Made by a program: the position numbers and the translations under genes. Shown piece after piece: positions 61,635 to 64,000 of a stretch of DNA of 64,000 bases. The notes under the pieces are model-generated. The model did no database searches. It had not been told where the DNA came from and worked only from the letters and a program-made list of their open reading frames with translations. The first letter of the stretch is position 1. Every line of letters begins with the position of its first letter. This DNA comes from an uncultured Eubacteriales bacterium (GTDB taxonomy: Bacteria > Bacillota > Clostridia > Peptostreptococcales > Anaerovoracaceae). The DNA lies in NCBI GenBank assembly GCA_902774265.1, contig CACYHR010000025.1, positions 24,764 through 88,763 on the forward strand, read 5' to 3'.

Positions 61635-64000
61635 ATGAAGAGACAATTCAAGACTATGGATGGTAACACCGCTGCCGCTCATGTCTCCTATGCGTTCACA
61701 GAGGTATCGGGCATTTATCCGATCACTCCGTCTTCGCCTATGGCTGACTATGTAGACCAGTGGTCTGCTGCCGGACGCAAGAACATCTTCGGTTCGACTG
61801 TACAGGTCGTTGAGATGGAGTCTGAAGCAGGTGCTGCAGGTGCAGTTCACGGTTCCCTCGGAGCCGGCGCTCTCACCACGACTTACACAGCTTCACAGGG
61901 ACTTCTTCTGATGATTCCTAATATGTACAAGATCGCCGGCGAGCTGCTTCCTGCAGTATTCCACGTTTCGGCACGTACTGTTTCCACACATGCACTGAAC
62001 ATCTTCGGCGACCACTCCGACGTTTACGCTTGCCGTCAGACAGGATTCGCAATGCTCGCAGAGAGCAATGTTCAGGAAGTTATGGATCTCGGTCCTGTAG
62101 CTCACCTTGCTGCAATCGAAGGCAGAGTTCCTTTCCTGAACTTCTTCGACGGATTCAGAACATCCCACGAGATCCAGAAGGTAGCTGTATGGGATTACGA
62201 GGACCTCAAGGAAATGTGCAACATGGATGCTGTTAAGGCGTTCCGCGATGCATGCCTCAACCCTGATCACCCTCATCTGAGAGGATCTCACGAGAACGGC
62301 GATGTATTCTTCCAGCACAGAGAAGCATGCAACAAGTTCTATGATGCAGTTCCTGATGTTGTTGAAAAATACATGGGCAAGATCAACGAGAAACTCGGAA
62401 CCGACTATCAGCTGTTCAACTACTATGGTGCTCCGGACGCTGACAGAGTTATCATCGCTATGGGTTCCATCTGCGACGTAGCAGAGGAAGTTATCGACTA
62501 CCTCAACGCTAACGGCCAGAAGGTCGGTCTCATCAAGGTAAGACTCTACAGACCTTTCAGAGCTGACAAGCTGATCGCTGCTCTTCCAAAGACAGCTAAG
62601 AAGGTTGCAGTACTCGACAGAACTAAAGAGCCTGGTTCACTGGGCGAGCCTCTCTACCTCGACGTTATGACAGCATTCGCTGAGGCAGGCATGAACGATG
62701 TAAAGGTCATCGGCGGACGTTACGGACTCGGTTCAAAGGATACTCCTCCTGCATCCGTATTCGCAGTTTACGATGAACTCTGCAAGGACGAGCCAAAGAG
62801 AAAATTCACTATCGGTATCGTTGATGACGTTACTAATCTCTCACTCGAGGAAAAACCTGCACCTATCACAGCTCCTGAAGGAACTATCGAGTGCAAGTTC
62901 TGGGGTCTCGGCGGCGACGGAACAGTCGGAGCCAACAAGAACTCCATCAAGATCATCGGCGACCACACAGACAAATATGTACAGGCTTACTTCCAGTATG
63001 ACTCCAAGAAGACAGGCGGCGTAACTATTTCCCACCTGAGATTCGGTGACAAGCCGATCAAGAGCTCATACTACATCAACAAGGCTGATTTCGTAGCTTG
63101 CCACAACCCTTCATACATTGATAAGGGATTCAAGATCGTTCAGGACGTTAAGCCGGGCGGAGTATTCCTGATCAACTGCCAGTGGAAGCCTGAAGAAGTA
63201 GGCAACCACCTCGATGCAGCTTCGAAGAAGTACATCGCTGAGAACAACATCCAGCTGTACATCATCGACGCTATCGACCTCTGCGCTAAGATCGGAATGG
63301 GCAAGAGAACAAATACAACTCTCCAGTCTGCATTCTTCTCACTCGCAGAAGTACTGCCAAAGGCAGACGCTGTTCAGTACATGAAGGACGCTGCTACAAA
63401 GTCCTACCTCAAGAAGGGCCAGGATATCGTAGACATGAACCACAAGGCTATCGATGCCGGTGCTGACGCACTCGTTAAGATCGATGTACCTGCTGAATGG
63501 GCTAACCCTGCTGCAGATCCTGCAAAGGCTCCTCTCGAAGGACCTGAGGCTCTGGTTACACAGGTCAAGAACATCCTGCTGCCTATCGACAACATGGATG
63601 GAGACAGCCTGCCTGTATCCGCATTCCTGCCTCACGTTGACGGTGAGTGGGAACTCGGTGCTTCCGCATACGAGAAGAGAGGCGTTGCAGTTATGGTTCC
63701 TGAATGGGATCCGACAAAGTGCATACAGTGCAACAGCTGCGCATTCGTATGTCCGCACGCTACAATCAGACCTTACATGCTTGACGAGGCAGAGGCTGCT
63801 AAGGCTCCTGCAGGATTCAAGATGGCTGATGTCAAGGCCGGCGCAGGCAAGGGCGTTTACAAGTTCGCAATGGCAGTATCCCCGCTCGATTGTATGGGAT
63901 GCGGCGTCTGCGTAACAGTATGTCCGGACAAGGTACAGGCTCTCACAATGAAGCCTCTCGAAGAGCAGCTTCCTGAGCAGGAGAACTTCAACTATGCAGT
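61635..64000 (+). CDS. nifJ: Pyruvate:ferredoxin (flavodoxin) oxidoreductase, runs off the right edge
   Basis: Oxidises pyruvate to acetyl-CoA and CO2, reducing ferredoxin. The open frame runs from the ATG at 61635 (AGAGGAGATG upstream) to the end of the window, about 788 residues, roughly two thirds of the usual 1170. Present are the N-terminal domain (YPITPSSPMADYVDQWS, EMESEAGAAGAVHG), domain II (RVIIAMGSICD), the gamma-type domain (GLGGDGTVGANKNSIKI) and two 4Fe-4S motifs (CIQCNSCAFVCPHA near 63720 and CMGCGVCVTVCPDK near 63895). The thiamine-diphosphate domain lies beyond the window. Confidence 0.97.
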   Translation, partial: MKRQFKTMDGNTAAAHVSYAFTEVSGIYPITPSSPMADYVDQWSAAGRKNIFGSTVQVVEMESEAGAAGAVHGSLGAGALTTTYTASQGLLLMIPNMYKIAGELLPAVFHVSARTVSTHALNIFGDHSDVYACRQTGFAMLAESNVQEVMDLGPVAHLAAIEGRVPFLNFFDGFRTSHEIQKVAVWDYEDLKEMCNMDAVKAFRDACLNPDHPHLRGSHENGDVFFQHREACNKFYDAVPDVVEKYMGKINEKLGTDYQLFNYYGAPDADRVIIAMGSICDVAEEVIDYLNANGQKVGLIKVRLYRPFRADKLIAALPKTAKKVAVLDRTKEPGSLGEPLYLDVMTAFAEAGMNDVKVIGGRYGLGSKDTPPASVFAVYDELCKDEPKRKFTIGIVDDVTNLSLEEKPAPITAPEGTIECKFWGLGGDGTVGANKNSIKIIGDHTDKYVQAYFQYDSKKTGGVTISHLRFGDKPIKSSYYINKADFVACHNPSYIDKGFKIVQDVKPGGVFLINCQWKPEEVGNHLDAASKKYIAENNIQLYIIDAIDLCAKIGMGKRTNTTLQSAFFSLAEVLPKADAVQYMKDAATKSYLKKGQDIVDMNHKAIDAGADALVKIDVPAEWANPAADPAKAPLEGPEALVTQVKNILLPIDNMDGDSLPVSAFLPHVDGEWELGASAYEKRGVAVMVPEWDPTKCIQCNSCAFVCPHATIRPYMLDEAEAAKAPAGFKMADVKAGAGKGVYKFAMAVSPLDCMGCGVCVTVCPDKVQALTMKPLEEQLPEQENFNYA

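Overview
The window looks like chromosomal DNA of an anaerobic, low-to-mid GC member of the Clostridia (Bacillota). This is inferred from gene content: pyruvate:ferredoxin oxidoreductase beside acetate kinase, NHLM/Nif11-type peptide export genes, LytTR-DUF3021 and WYL regulators, large sortase-less surface proteins with Listeria-Bacteroides repeats, strong AGGAGG-type ribosome binding sites and U-rich intrinsic terminators. I cannot name the species. No rRNA, tRNA, CRISPR array or transposase gene was seen.

Layout. 1-4.5 kb is a worn region: the 3' part of a type III restriction gene split by an in-frame TAG, a nitroreductase remnant beside an intact nitroreductase, a small Smr protein, and a broken Ig-like secreted protein abutting a truncated ParE-like toxin. 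4.8-9.2 kb holds a glycosyltransferase fused to a DUF218 domain, a sugar-transfer-type ATP-grasp protein and a MATE transporter fused to an anti-sigma-type ATPase domain. 9.3-18.7 kb is a quinate/shikimate uptake and conversion island: a TRAP transporter, AroD, an MFS carrier, a YdiB-like AroE, a LysR regulator and an old-yellow-enzyme-type reductase, with a repeated palindromic operator. 19-25 kb has a frameshifted surface protein with an upstream LytTR-type tandem site, a LytTR/DUF3021 operon and a methyltransferase behind a hairpin leader. 25-28.7 kb encodes a second large surface protein and a cell-wall amidase.

28.8-40.8 kb is the most distinctive part: a candidate peptide natural-product locus. 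It holds a DUF5714 protein, an Escherichia coli-YcaO-like protein, a Nif11-leader precursor, a second short double-glycine peptide, an HlyD-type adaptor, two NHLM ABC transporters (one with a C39 leader peptidase), a SpoIIE-type phosphatase and a STAS protein. Peptides would be made, possibly modified by YcaO, cleaved after Gly-Gly and exported. A strong terminator separates precursors from exporter. The peptidase-transporter lacks 16 residues just before its Walker A motif, whereas a second complete NHLM module at 49.6-54.5 kb is intact but has no precursor next to it, so the two may complement each other.

Between and after these lie a radical SAM protein, a VanX-like dipeptidase, a toxin-antitoxin pair with a perfect palindromic operator, a polyphosphate module (PPK2 and PPK1), an RpiB-like protein with an altered active site and acetolactate decarboxylase. 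Next come a WYL regulator, free-methionine sulfoxide reductase, a divergent two-component system, acetate kinase, and pyruvate:ferredoxin oxidoreductase running off the right edge.
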